Positions 7,677-16,424 of a stretch of 64,000 bases of DNA are shown here, in pieces. The notes beneath the pieces are model-generated. The model saw nothing but the letters and a program-made list of their open reading frames with translations, had not been told where the DNA came from and did no database searches. A program made the position numbers and the translations under genes. The stretch covers positions 87,329 to 151,328 of the forward strand of contig NZ_JAKNUT010000008.1 of NCBI RefSeq assembly GCF_023155855.1, written 5' to 3'. The DNA is from Microbacterium aoyamense. GTDB lineage: Bacteria > Actinomycetota > Actinomycetes > Actinomycetales > Microbacteriaceae. Each line of letters begins with the position of its first letter. The stretch's first letter is position 1.

Positions 7677-10601
7677 GTGACCACGACCTCTGCGCCGAAC
7701 CAGGCCACGCCCTCTCGCTCCCGACGCGTCATCGCGATCACTCTGGCGATCATCGCCGCCCTCGTGGTGGCGTTCTTCGTCTTCGCGAATCTCTACGCCG
7801 ACTTCCTCTGGTACGACCAGCTCGGCTTCGAGAGCGTCCTGCTCACGCAATGGACGGCGCGCGTCGTCATGTTCGTCGTGGGTTTCCTGGGGATGGCGGT
7901 ACCCGTCTGGCTGTCGATCCAGCTCGCCTACCGCCTGCGTCCCGTATACGCGCGGCTGAGTTCGCAGCTCGACCGCTATCAGGAGGTCGTCGAGCCGCTG
8001 CGCCGCCTGGCGATGTGGGGCATCCCGATCTTCTTCGGATTCTTCGCGGGCTTCGCCGCGTCCGCCCAGTGGGAGACCACCTGGCTGTGGCTGAACGGCG
8101 TCCAGACCGCCGTGACCGATCCGCAGTTCCATCTCGACACCGGCTTCTACATGTTCGCGATGCCGTTCTACTCGGCGCTCGTCGGGTTCCTGTCGGCCGT
8201 CCTGCTCATCTGCCTGCTGGTCACGGCGCTCGTGGCCTACCTCTACGGTTCGGTGCGCATCGGCAACCGCGAACTGCGCATCTCGAAGGCCGCTCGCGTG
8301 CAGCTCGCCATCATCGCCGGTGTCTACCTGCTCGTGCAGGGCGCGAGCATCTGGCTCGATCGCTATCAGACGCTCGTCGAACCCGGTGCGCAGGGCCGCA
8401 TCACCGGCCCCGGCTACACCGAGGCGAACGCCGTGATCCAGGGGCAGACGATCCTCGCGATCATCGCCGTCTTCGTCGCGCTGCTCTTCTTCGTCACCGC
8501 GATCATCGGGCGCTGGCGCCTGCCGCTGATCGGCACCGGTCTGCTCATCGTTTCGGCGATCGTGCTCGGCATCGGGTACCCGTGGGTCGTGACGACGTTC
8601 CAGGCGGTGCCGAACCAGAAGGCCTACGAGAGCCCGTACTACGAGCGCAACCTCAAGATGACGAAAGAGGCGTACGGCATCGACACGGTCGACAAGACCG
8701 AGTTCAGCGCCGAGACGACGGCCGAGGCCGGGCAGCTGCGCGCCGACGCCGATACGACGGCGCAGATCCGCATCATGGATCCCGCGATCATCGGCCCCAC
8801 CGTCCGTCAGCTCGAGCAGTACCGCCAGTACTACCAGTTCGGCGATCCGCTCGACGTCGACCGCTACGAGATCGACGGCGAGATGCAGGACACCATCGTC
8901 TCGGTGCGCGACCTCAACATGAGCCAGCTCGGAGCGGGTTCGACGTGGGTCAACGAGACCCTCGTCTACACGCACGGCTACGGCATGATCGCCGCCGCCG
9001 GCAACGAGCGCACGGCCGACGGCAATCCGGTCTTCCTCGAGCGAGGCATCCCGGCGACGGGCTTCCTCTCCGACAACGAGGACTTCCAGCCGCGCGTCTA
9101 CTTCGGCGAGTCCTCGCCGACGTACTCGATCGTCGGCGCGCCCGAGGGCACCGACCCGATCGAGCTCGACTACCCCTCGGGCGGCGACAGCGCGACGGGT
9201 CCGCGCACGACCTTCAGCGGCGACGGCGGGCCGTCGGTCGGCAACATCTTCAACCGCATCATCTACGCGCTGAAGTTCCAGTCCGAGCAGATCCTCTTCT
9301 CCGACGACGTGAACGACGACTCGCAGATCCTCTACGACCGCAACCCGGTCGATCGCGTGCAGAAGGCGGCGCCGTACCTCGAGCTCGACAGCGACCCGTA
9401 CCCGACCGTGGTCGACGGCCGCATCAAGTGGGTCGTCGACGGCTACACGCTGAGCGCCAACTACCCGTACTCGACGACGGTGCCGCTCTCGCAGGCGATC
9501 GCGGATTCGAACAACCAGCAGCCGCGGTTCGCGCTGGACGACATCAACTACATCCGCAACTCGGTCAAGGCGACGGTCGACGCGTACGACGGCTCGGTCA
9601 CGCTCTACGCGTGGGATCCCGAAGACCCTATGCTTCAGGCCTGGCAGAACGTGTACCCCTCGACGCTCAAGCCGATCAGCGACATGTCGGCCGATCTCAT
9701 CAGCCACGTGCGATACCCGACCGATCTGTTCAAGGTGCAGCGCGCGATGCTGCAGATCTATCACGTCGACGACCCGGGCTCGTTCTACGAGCGCGACAAC
9801 GCGTGGGCGACGCCGGAGGACCCGCAGAACTCCAATACGCTGCAGCCGCCGTACTACCTGACGATGCAGATGCCGGGGCAGGATGCCGCATCCTTCTCGA
9901 TGTTCACCTCCTTCATCCCGTCCTCGACGACCGGCACCACGAGCCGAAACGTGCTCATGGGCTACCTCTCGGCCGACTCCAACGCCGGCCGGGAGGCCGG
10001 TGTCAAGGGCGAGGACTACGGCAAGCTCAGGCTGCTCGAGATCTCGGCCGACACCCCGGTGCCCGGACCCGGCCAGGTGCAGAACCGCTTCGACTCCGAC
10101 CCCACGGTCTCGCAGCAGATCAACGTGCTCACGATCGGCCAGTCCGAAGTGCTCAACGGCAACCTGCTGACCCTGCCGGTCGGTGGCGGTCTGCTGTACG
10201 TGCAGCCGGTCTTCGTGCAGTCGGCCGAAGGCACGCAGCTGCCGCAGCTGCGCAAGGTGCTCGTCGCATTCGGCGACGACATCGCCTTCGAGGACACCCT
10301 GAACGAAGCGCTCGACGTGCTGTTCGGCGGCGACTCCGGCGTCGACACGGGTGACGGCACCGTCGTGCCGGAGGAACCCGGTGAGGGAACCCCGACTCCC
10401 GAGCCGACCGAGCCCGGCACCGAGACCCCGGGCACGGGTGTCCCGTCGGCCGAGTTCGAGGCGGCGCTCGCCGATGCGCAGCAGGCCATGCTCGACCGCG
10501 ACGCGGCGCTCAAGGCGGGCGACCTCACCGCCTTCGCCGAGGCGGACGAGCGCCTGACCGCAGCCGTCAACCGCCTGCTGACGCTCAGCCCCATGGACTG
10601 A
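7677..10601 (+). CDS. UPF0182 family integral membrane protein
   Basis: A 974-residue protein of the UPF0182/COG1615 family, universal in actinobacteria but without an assigned biochemical role. It has about seven hydrophobic segments in the first 310 residues, then a large soluble domain (about 320-900) that should be extracytoplasmic, with family-like stretches such as YYERNLKMTKEAYGI and WPEDPMLQAW-like sequence. A Pro/Glu/Thr-rich linker (about 895-925) leads to a short C-terminal helix. The start is a leaderless-type GTG. A strong hairpin follows the stop. Likely paired functionally with the preceding PDZ protease, to judge from conserved adjacency. Confidence 0.93.
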   Translation: MTTTSAPNQATPSRSRRVIAITLAIIAALVVAFFVFANLYADFLWYDQLGFESVLLTQWTARVVMFVVGFLGMAVPVWLSIQLAYRLRPVYARLSSQLDRYQEVVEPLRRLAMWGIPIFFGFFAGFAASAQWETTWLWLNGVQTAVTDPQFHLDTGFYMFAMPFYSALVGFLSAVLLICLLVTALVAYLYGSVRIGNRELRISKAARVQLAIIAGVYLLVQGASIWLDRYQTLVEPGAQGRITGPGYTEANAVIQGQTILAIIAVFVALLFFVTAIIGRWRLPLIGTGLLIVSAIVLGIGYPWVVTTFQAVPNQKAYESPYYERNLKMTKEAYGIDTVDKTEFSAETTAEAGQLRADADTTAQIRIMDPAIIGPTVRQLEQYRQYYQFGDPLDVDRYEIDGEMQDTIVSVRDLNMSQLGAGSTWVNETLVYTHGYGMIAAAGNERTADGNPVFLERGIPATGFLSDNEDFQPRVYFGESSPTYSIVGAPEGTDPIELDYPSGGDSATGPRTTFSGDGGPSVGNIFNRIIYALKFQSEQILFSDDVNDDSQILYDRNPVDRVQKAAPYLELDSDPYPTVVDGRIKWVVDGYTLSANYPYSTTVPLSQAIADSNNQQPRFALDDINYIRNSVKATVDAYDGSVTLYAWDPEDPMLQAWQNVYPSTLKPISDMSADLISHVRYPTDLFKVQRAMLQIYHVDDPGSFYERDNAWATPEDPQNSNTLQPPYYLTMQMPGQDAASFSMFTSFIPSSTTGTTSRNVLMGYLSADSNAGREAGVKGEDYGKLRLLEISADTPVPGPGQVQNRFDSDPTVSQQINVLTIGQSEVLNGNLLTLPVGGGLLYVQPVFVQSAEGTQLPQLRKVLVAFGDDIAFEDTLNEALDVLFGGDSGVDTGDGTVVPEEPGEGTPTPEPTEPGTETPGTGVPSAEFEAALADAQQAMLDRDAALKAGDLTAFAEADERLTAAVNRLLTLSPMD

Positions 10602-10619
10602 GCCACCGGCCTCAGACGC

Positions 10620-10653
10620 GAAGCGCGCCGTCCCCTCCCGGGCGGCGCGCTTC
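10620..10653. terminator. Hairpin terminator between UPF0182 gene and crtEb
   Basis: A perfect 11-bp stem (GAAGCGCGCCG with its complement) and a 12-nt loop lie 19 nt after the UPF0182 stop. There is no T-run, as is common in high-GC actinobacteria. Placement between convergent genes suits a bidirectional terminator. Confidence 0.65.
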
Positions 10654-10674
10654 CGCGTGCGCCCGGTCCGTTGC

Positions 10675-10747
10675 GTGTCCCACTTCGCTTCGAATGGATG
10701 CCGGATACCGCGCGTTCGTGGGACACGAAGCGCGGGAATGGGGACAC
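10675..10747. repeat. GTGTCCCA-type inverted intergenic repeat, copy 1
   Basis: GTGTCCCACTTCGCTTCG at 10675-10692 faces inverted units at 10713-10726 and 10727-10747, read from the minus strand as GTGTCCC-beginning units. The same units recur between murI and rph. It lies between the terminator hairpin and the end of crtEb. It may be a REP-like element or part of the termination region. Confidence 0.6.
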
Positions 10748-10759
10748 GCGCAGGATTGA

Positions 10760-11647
10760 TCAGGCGGTGAGGATCGCGAACCAGATCAGCAGGAGCGTCA
10801 CGAGGAACCCCGCGAGCTGATTGAGCCACAGGAACCGGTCCCACCCGCGGGTGGCGGTGACCGCGGTCTCGTCGGTCACGCGTCGGAAGGGCCACACCGT
10901 CGCGAGGTAGGGGAGCGCCACCACGGCGGCGAGAGGCCCGGGCCACGTCGTGAAGAGCATGACGACGCCCGCGGCCGCGTAGCAGGCGAGCGAGAACCAG
11001 ACCGTCCAGCGCGCGCCGCGCGCGGTCGCGATCGACGAGATGTCCGCTTCGCGGTCGGCCACGACATCCTGCACCGCGCCGAAGGCGTGCGAGGCTGCGC
11101 CCCACAGCGCGAAGGCGACGATCACGAGGGCGAGCTGCCACGTCCAGACCGCGCCTGCCAGGACGAGTGCGTACACGGCCGGCGAGAAGAAGTGGATGCT
11201 GCTGGTCACGGAGTCCGCGAACGGGACCTCCTTCAACCGCAGCGGCGGCGCACTGTAGAAGACGACGAAGAACAGGCTCGCGGCCAGCACGAGCCACGAG
11301 ACGGGCGACCCGACGACCACGAGGTACACGACGAAGGGGAGACACGACAGTCCCGCCGCCCACAGCGTGATGCGGTGCATCCGCCGGTCGAGCACGGCCC
11401 CGTGGGCCCCGCCCTTGCGCGGATTGCGCAGATCCGACTCGTAGTCGAACACGTCGTTGATGCCGTACATCGCGAGGTTGTACGGCACGAGGAAGAAGAG
11501 CGTGCCGATGATGAGCGTCGCGTCGATCTCGCGGGTGGTGAGCAGGTAGGCGGCGGCGAACGGGTAGGCGGTGTTGATCCAGCTGACGGGCCGCGACGAG
11601 ACGAAGAGCTGCGTCGTGACGTTCCTCGAATCGGATGCCGCGCTCAC
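10760..11647 (-). CDS. crtEb: Lycopene elongase CrtEb (UbiA-type prenyltransferase)
   Basis: A 295-residue multi-pass UbiA-family enzyme that transfers dimethylallyl groups to lycopene, giving the C50 flavuxanthin skeleton. The first Asp-rich motif is NDVFDYESD (about residues 64-72) and the second is DVVADREAD (about 193-201); around eight membrane helices can be seen. It is the last gene of the carotenoid operon and starts at a GTG overlapping the crtYf stop by 4 nt. UbiA proteins also make quinones and haem O, but operon context fixes the role. Confidence 0.93.
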   Translation of the reverse strand: MSAASDSRNVTTQLFVSSRPVSWINTAYPFAAAYLLTTREIDATLIIGTLFFLVPYNLAMYGINDVFDYESDLRNPRKGGAHGAVLDRRMHRITLWAAGLSCLPFVVYLVVVGSPVSWLVLAASLFFVVFYSAPPLRLKEVPFADSVTSSIHFFSPAVYALVLAGAVWTWQLALVIVAFALWGAASHAFGAVQDVVADREADISSIATARGARWTVWFSLACYAAAGVVMLFTTWPGPLAAVVALPYLATVWPFRRVTDETAVTATRGWDRFLWLNQLAGFLVTLLLIWFAILTA

Positions 11648-11961
11648 GCGTCCGCCTTGCCGCGGTCACGGCGGCGCAGCAGCGTGTGCACGGCCGGCAC
11701 GAGGAACGCCGCGCAGATCGCGTACGAGAAGTCCTCGATGGGGGCGAGGCCGATCCGCAGTCCGCTCAGGTGCTCTTCGGGATAGGTGAACAGCCCCGCC
11801 GCGATCATCAGATTGTCGAAGACGGCGGTGAGCAGGAACAATGCGGCCGCCGTGAGGGAGGAGAGCGCCATGCGGTGACCGAAGTCGGGACGACGGATCG
11901 TCGAGAGTGCGACGATCGCGGTGACGACGGCGAAGGGGATGACCAGAAGCGGGTAGGTCAT
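11644..11961 (-). CDS. crtYf: Lycopene cyclase domain subunit CrtYf
   Basis: A 105-residue, three-helix membrane protein, one half of the heterodimeric C50 epsilon-cyclase that converts flavuxanthin to decaprenoxanthin in Corynebacterium. Hallmarks are RRPDFGHRM and the PIEDFSYAICAAFLVP segment (about residues 73-90), the conserved PxE(D/E) site of this cyclase family. The ATG overlaps the crtYe stop. It has the usual size for this subunit. Which of the two small subunits is Ye or Yf follows gene order and the PIED motif. Confidence 0.9.
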   Translation of the reverse strand: MTYPLLVIPFAVVTAIVALSTIRRPDFGHRMALSSLTAAALFLLTAVFDNLMIAAGLFTYPEEHLSGLRIGLAPIEDFSYAICAAFLVPAVHTLLRRRDRGKADA

Positions 11962-12296
11962 GCCGCGCCCTCGGCATCTCCGCGGCGCAGCAGCCGGTCG
12001 ATCCCGCCGTAGACGACGAGGGCGAGGTAACACAGGAACGCGAGGAAGAACGGCTCCTCGAGGGGCAGCTCGGGCGCGAGATCGACGTCGAGCAGCGCGG
12101 GGGAGCCGCCCTTGACGAAGATGCCCAGTGCGATGCCCGCGGCATCCCACGCCAGGAAGAACGCCGTGCCGATCGCGACGGCCACCGCCGTGCGCCCCGG
12201 ACTGCGCCACGCGGCGAGGCGGAACCGCCAGTCGAGGGCGCCCACGCCCGCGGCACTCAGCAGGATGATCGCGAGATACAGGCCGGGCACGCTCAC
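11958..12296 (-). CDS. crtYe: Lycopene cyclase domain subunit CrtYe
   Basis: A 112-residue three-helix membrane protein, partner of CrtYf. It shows ALDWRFRLAAW near residue 20 and an LPLEEPFFLAFLCYLALVVY segment near 77-96; the PLEEPFF motif is the cyclase signature matching PIEDFSY of CrtYf. I chose the GTG at 12296 because it forms a GTGA overlap with the crtI stop, as at every other junction of this operon, and gives the usual subunit size. Confidence 0.88.
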   Translation of the reverse strand: MSVPGLYLAIILLSAAGVGALDWRFRLAAWRSPGRTAVAVAIGTAFFLAWDAAGIALGIFVKGGSPALLDVDLAPELPLEEPFFLAFLCYLALVVYGGIDRLLRRGDAEGAA

Positions 12297-13858
12297 ACTC
12301 TCGCACGATCGGGCTCGGGCAGGGGACCCGGTGTGCGATCGCCACGCAGGCGCTTGAGCACGAGTTCGGCCGAGATCAGGCACATCGGCAGACCGATGCC
12401 CGGAAGAGCGGAAGCCCCCGCGTACAAGAGCCCGCTGACCTTCTTCGAGGCGTTGCGCGGACGGAACACCGCGCTCTGTCCGAGGGTGTGCGCGAGTCCG
12501 AGCGCGTTGCCGCGCCACGCGTGCAGGTCCGCGGCGAAGTCGCCGGGAGCGATCGTGCGGCGGACGACGATGCGATCGGCGAGGTCCGGGATGCCGCAGC
12601 GCGCGGCGATCTGGGCGATCACGTGATCGGCGGCCGCCTCGATCCGCGGATCGCCGTCGCCGTCCTCGCCGCCCCGTCCGAGCGTGGGATCGGCGGGGAT
12701 CGGCACGAGGACGAAGAGATTCTCGGATCCGGTCGGCGCGACGCTCGGATCGGTCGCGCTGGGGCGGCAGACGTACAGCGATGCCGGATCCGGGATGCGC
12801 GAGGGCGTGCCGAAGATGTCGTCGAAGTTCGCCTTCCAGTCCTCGGCGAACAGGAGCGTGTGATGCGCGAGCTGGGGGAGCGCGCCCTCGACGCCGAGGA
12901 GCACCAGGAGCGCTCCCGGACTCGGCGTGCGCTTCGTCCACCACGACTCGGGATAGCTCTGCAGCTCGCGGGGGAGCAGCGCCGTCTCGGTGTGATGGAG
13001 GTCGGCGGTCGAGACGACGAGCTCGGCCGCGTGCCGCGTGCCGTCTGCGAGACGGATGCCGGTGGCCGCGGCATCCGTCGTCTCGATCTGGACGACGTCG
13101 GCGCCCGTCATGATCTCGACGCCTTCGGCGCGCGCGAGGCGCTCGATCGCACGGATCACCTCGGTGAACCCTCCGCGCGGGTAGAGCACGCCCTCGTCGA
13201 GGTCGAGATGGCTCATGAGGTGGTAGAGGCTCGGGACGCCGTAAGGGGACCCGCCGAGGAACACGGCGGGGTAGCCGAGGATCTGCCGCAACCGTCGATC
13301 CGTGAAGCGTCGGTCGATGTACGACGCGAGCGAGCGGGTGAGCAGGGGAGCGAGCGTCGGGAGCCGCCGGACGACGGCAGGGTCGCGCAGGCCGGCCGTG
13401 GACTCATACGTGTCGTAGAGGAACCGGTTCACGGCGAGGCCGTAGGCGTCGCCCGCCGAGTCGAGGTACGCGTCGAGGGCCGCGCCCGCACCGGGCTCGA
13501 TGGCGTCGAAGAGCGCGGTCGCGTGCGCGCGCCCCGACCGCACGTCCACCGGTGCCCCCGCGGACCCCGAATAGACGCGATAGGCGGGGTCGAGGGGTGC
13601 GAGCTCGAGCTCGGCCTCCGCCGATGTGCCGAGCAGGGCGAAGAAGTGCTCGAACACCTCGGGCATGAGGTACCAGCTCGGGCCCGTGTCGAAGCGGAAG
13701 CCGTCCTTCTCCCACGATCCGGCGCGACCGCCGATGTCGTCCCGGCCCTCGACGATCGTGACGCTCCATCCGTCGCGCGCGAGCAGGGCGCCCGTCGCGA
13801 GTCCGGCGATCCCCGCGCCGATGACGATCGCGCGCCCCGGCTCCCGCCGGGCGCTCAC
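12293..13858 (-). CDS. crtI: Phytoene desaturase CrtI
   Basis: A 521-residue FAD-dependent desaturase that turns phytoene into lycopene. The N terminus has the dinucleotide-binding VIGAGIAGLATGALLARDGW, then GRAGSWEKDGFRFDTGPSWYLMPEVFE-like carotenoid desaturase sequence; the C terminus has LLYAGASALPGIGLPMC, the usual closing flavin motif. Length is normal. The GTG start overlaps the crtB stop by 4 nt and the stop overlaps the crtYe start by 4 nt. Confidence 0.96.
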   Translation of the reverse strand: MSARREPGRAIVIGAGIAGLATGALLARDGWSVTIVEGRDDIGGRAGSWEKDGFRFDTGPSWYLMPEVFEHFFALLGTSAEAELELAPLDPAYRVYSGSAGAPVDVRSGRAHATALFDAIEPGAGAALDAYLDSAGDAYGLAVNRFLYDTYESTAGLRDPAVVRRLPTLAPLLTRSLASYIDRRFTDRRLRQILGYPAVFLGGSPYGVPSLYHLMSHLDLDEGVLYPRGGFTEVIRAIERLARAEGVEIMTGADVVQIETTDAAATGIRLADGTRHAAELVVSTADLHHTETALLPRELQSYPESWWTKRTPSPGALLVLLGVEGALPQLAHHTLLFAEDWKANFDDIFGTPSRIPDPASLYVCRPSATDPSVAPTGSENLFVLVPIPADPTLGRGGEDGDGDPRIEAAADHVIAQIAARCGIPDLADRIVVRRTIAPGDFAADLHAWRGNALGLAHTLGQSAVFRPRNASKKVSGLLYAGASALPGIGLPMCLISAELVLKRLRGDRTPGPLPEPDRARV

Positions 13859-14742
13859 GCGCGCGCCCCGCGCGGTGATCCGCCGAGCATCGCGCGCACC
13901 GCGATCCGCGCCTTCACGGCATCCGGTACGCGCACGCGCATGGATCCGTCGTCCGATCGCCGCAACCGCTCGGACAGCGCGGCGAACAGATCGTGCGCGG
14001 CCGTCACCGCGCGGCGGCAGTCGGCAGGGAGGAGCGGGATGACGGATGCCGCGGCCGCGAGGTCGCCGTCGATGCGGTCGAGCACGGCCGCGCGCGTCGT
14101 GGCGCCGGTCGAGACCCCGAGGTAGTCGCGGCCGAGCGCGGCTTCGTCATGATCGAGATCGCGGAGGAAGTTGACGTCCTGGAACGCCGCTCCGAGTCGT
14201 CGTGCGCCGTCGACGAGCACGTCGGCAGGGGCGGTGGGATGCTTCGACCCCGCGTTGACGAAGACCTGCAGGCACATGAGCCCGACGACCTCGGCCGAGC
14301 CGTAGACGTAGGCGTCGTGCGAGGCGTCGTCGTGGTCGTACGTCGACAGGTCGGTGCGCATCGACGCGAAGAACGGGCGGACGAGGTCGGCGCCGATGCC
14401 GCATTCGCGGGCCGTGAGCGCGAACGCGTGCACGACGAGGTTCGCGCTGAACCCGCGGTCGATCGCCCGCAGCGTCTCGATCTCGAGTTCGTCGAGCACG
14501 GCCTCGGCTTCGGTGGGGCTGAGGCCCGCGGCCTCGGCCGGCCCGTCGACGATCTCGTCGGCGACACGGACGAGCGCGTAGATGCTCCGCACGTGCGGGC
14601 GCGGGCGCGCGCCGAGCAGGCGGCACGCGAGGCCGAACGACGTCGAATACTGCGAGATGACGGCGGCCGCGGCATCCCGAGCCGTCTCGTCGTACAGCGC
14701 GAGACTCGTGGGCACGCCGCGGCGGACGGTGCGATCGGTCAC
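13855..14742 (-). CDS. crtB: Phytoene synthase CrtB
   Basis: A 295-residue squalene/phytoene synthase joining two geranylgeranyl diphosphates. The two Asp-rich Mg-binding motifs are DEIVD (about residues 62-66) and DVNFLRDLDHDE with GRDYLG (about 189-208). The protein opens with YDETARDAAAAVISQYSTSFGLACRLL, typical of CrtB. A GTG start overlaps the crtE stop by 4 nt. Confidence 0.95.
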   Translation of the reverse strand: MTDRTVRRGVPTSLALYDETARDAAAAVISQYSTSFGLACRLLGARPRPHVRSIYALVRVADEIVDGPAEAAGLSPTEAEAVLDELEIETLRAIDRGFSANLVVHAFALTARECGIGADLVRPFFASMRTDLSTYDHDDASHDAYVYGSAEVVGLMCLQVFVNAGSKHPTAPADVLVDGARRLGAAFQDVNFLRDLDHDEAALGRDYLGVSTGATTRAAVLDRIDGDLAAAASVIPLLPADCRRAVTAAHDLFAALSERLRRSDDGSMRVRVPDAVKARIAVRAMLGGSPRGARA

Positions 14743-15794
14743 GGGACGCGGTCCTCCACTCGGTTCGCGAGCACGCGCAGCAGGTCTCCCGCCGGCGTCG
14801 GCAGCGTCGGGTCGTCCGCGGTGAACCGCACGCGCGCGAGGGTGTCGTCGATGAGCCCGCGCAGCTGCTGCCGGGCGCCGCTCTCATCGAGCATGCGCTG
14901 TGCCTCGCGGATCGCGATGGGGCCCGTGTGGGCGACCGCGAGGGCGTCGCTGACGCGCGGCCACGCGGTCGTCCCGCGCGCGAGCGCGACGAGCGGCGTC
15001 TGCTTCGCCTCGCGCAGGTCGCCGCCGGTCTCGCGACCCGCCTGCTCCTCGGACCCGAAGGCGCCGATCAGGTCGTCGACCAGCTGGAACGCGAGACCGA
15101 GATCGCCGCCCGCTTCCTCCAGCACCGTCAGGGCGTCGGCGTCCGCTCCCGCGAGCACAGCGCCGGCCGCGAGGGGCGCGCGGAACGAATACACCGCCGT
15201 CTTGTTGAACGCGGTCTCGAGCAGCGCAGAGGCTTCGGCCGTGCCCGATGTGACGCTGTTCTCGACATCCGCGAGTTCGCCCGCAGCCGAGACGTAGACC
15301 GCGTCGTCGAGCAGTGCGTAGAGGCGCGCCCGCAGGTCCGCGGGGACATCGGCGAGGGCGATGAGTCGTGAGGCCTCGTGCAGCAGCAGGTCGCCCGCCA
15401 GGATCGCTGCGGCATCGCCGAGCAACGCAGCGCCCGCGGCATCCGCCCCCTGCGCGGCGCCGCGCTCGCGGAACTCTCCGGCGATGTTCGGGATGCCGCG
15501 GCGCACGGTGTCGTGATCGATGACGTCGTCGTGCACGACGAACGCCGTATGGAGCAGTTCGAACGCGGCAGCCACCGGGTAGAGGCCGTGCGCACGCGCG
15601 GAGTCGCCGCCGAAGGCCTCGTACGCCGCGACGACCAGCGCAGGTCGCAGGCGCTTGCCGCCCGCCGAGGCGCGCGCCACTGCGAGACCGAGTGCGGCGA
15701 ACCCACCGCCGAGCGCCTCCGCGCGACCGCGCAGTCGCGTGATCGCGTCGTTGATCGCGTCGTCGATCGCCGCGCGCGTCGGAGGATCGATCAT
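14739..15794 (-). CDS. crtE: Geranylgeranyl diphosphate synthase CrtE/IdsA
   Basis: A 351-residue trans-isoprenyl diphosphate synthase supplying GGPP. The first Asp-rich motif is HDDVIDHDTVRRG (about residues 87-99) and the second QLVDDLIGAFG (about 220-230), where Gly replaces the last Asp, as is usual in actinobacterial IdsA-type enzymes. I place the start at the ATG that overlaps the idi stop by 4 nt; a longer frame upstream has no family similarity. The gene feeds the next gene, crtB. Confidence 0.92.
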   Translation of the reverse strand: MIDPPTRAAIDDAINDAITRLRGRAEALGGGFAALGLAVARASAGGKRLRPALVVAAYEAFGGDSARAHGLYPVAAAFELLHTAFVVHDDVIDHDTVRRGIPNIAGEFRERGAAQGADAAGAALLGDAAAILAGDLLLHEASRLIALADVPADLRARLYALLDDAVYVSAAGELADVENSVTSGTAEASALLETAFNKTAVYSFRAPLAAGAVLAGADADALTVLEEAGGDLGLAFQLVDDLIGAFGSEEQAGRETGGDLREAKQTPLVALARGTTAWPRVSDALAVAHTGPIAIREAQRMLDESGARQQLRGLIDDTLARVRFTADDPTLPTPAGDLLRVLANRVEDRVP

Positions 15795-16345
15795 GATGCC
15801 CGTCGCTGTGGGAGTCGGCCCGCGTCGAAGATGTGCAGTTGTCGGGACTGCAGAACGAGCCACGGGCTGAAAGCCCAGGGCGTCGCATCGATGGATGTCG
15901 CGAGATCCACCGGATCCACCCACTGGGCGTCGATGACCTCGAGTGGATTGAGGGTGAGCTCGTCGCTCGTGCGCGCCGTGTACACGGGGCAGACCTCGTG
16001 CTCGACGATGCCGCTCGCGTCGGTCGCCCGATAGCGGAACAGGGGGAGTGCGAGCTCGAGGTCGGTGAGCGTGATCCCGAGCTCATGTTCGGCGCGCCGG
16101 TGCACGGCGGCGATCACGGGTTCTGCCGGCTTCGGGTGGCCGCAGAACGAGTTGCTCCAGATTCCCGGCCACGTCTTCTTGCCGAGCGCGCGGCGTGTCA
16201 CGAGCACCTGACCGTCGTCGTTCATGACGTGGCACGAGAATGCCAAGTGGAGGGCGGTGTCGGTGCCGTGCACGCTGCTTTTCGGCGCTGTGCCGATGGG
16301 TCGGCCTTCGTCGTCGAGCAGGACGACGTGCTCGGTGTCGACCAT
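15791..16345 (-). CDS. idi: Isopentenyl-diphosphate delta-isomerase, type 1
   Basis: A 184-residue Nudix-fold enzyme interconverting IPP and DMAPP. Catalytic features visible are the cysteine in SNSFCGHPKPAE (about residue 67) and the glutamate in EHEVCPVYTA (about residue 115), with a Nudix-like RRAEHELGI between them. It is the first gene of the carotenoid operon, with a strong AAGGAGGA Shine-Dalgarno 5-7 nt before the ATG. Its promoter region holds the palindromic operator shared with the divergent MarR gene. Confidence 0.95.
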   Translation of the reverse strand: MVDTEHVVLLDDEGRPIGTAPKSSVHGTDTALHLAFSCHVMNDDGQVLVTRRALGKKTWPGIWSNSFCGHPKPAEPVIAAVHRRAEHELGITLTDLELALPLFRYRATDASGIVEHEVCPVYTARTSDELTLNPLEVIDAQWVDPVDLATSIDATPWAFSPWLVLQSRQLHIFDAGRLPQRRAS

Positions 16346-16361
16346 GGAGTCCTCCTTGAAT

Positions 16362-16380
16362 TCGCTAGTTTATCTAGCGA
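16362..16380. promoter_or_regulatory. Palindromic MarR-type operator between idi and marR
   Basis: TCGCTAG, five spacer bases TTTAT, then CTAGCGA form a perfect 7-bp inverted repeat. It overlaps the A/T-rich hexamers that would act as -10 boxes in both directions (TAAACT toward idi). The position suggests that the regulator represses both the carotenoid operon and itself, as CrtR does in Corynebacterium. Confidence 0.7.
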
Positions 16381-16424
16381 TCAGCGTGTGCACGATGATA
16401 CAAGGGGAGGGAGGGAGTGTCCAC

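Noticed and set aside
7482..11669. A 1395-codon open frame on the minus strand across the UPF0182 gene
   Set aside because: It mirrors the codon positions of the UPF0182 gene, is very Arg/Glu/Asp/Val-rich with no domain, and runs into the carotenoid genes in another frame. Long antisense frames are expected at this GC.
14739..15794. Second Asp-rich motif of CrtE reads DDLIG rather than DDxxD
   Set aside because: Gly at this place is common in actinobacterial IdsA-type GGPP synthases, so it is not a sign of inactivity.
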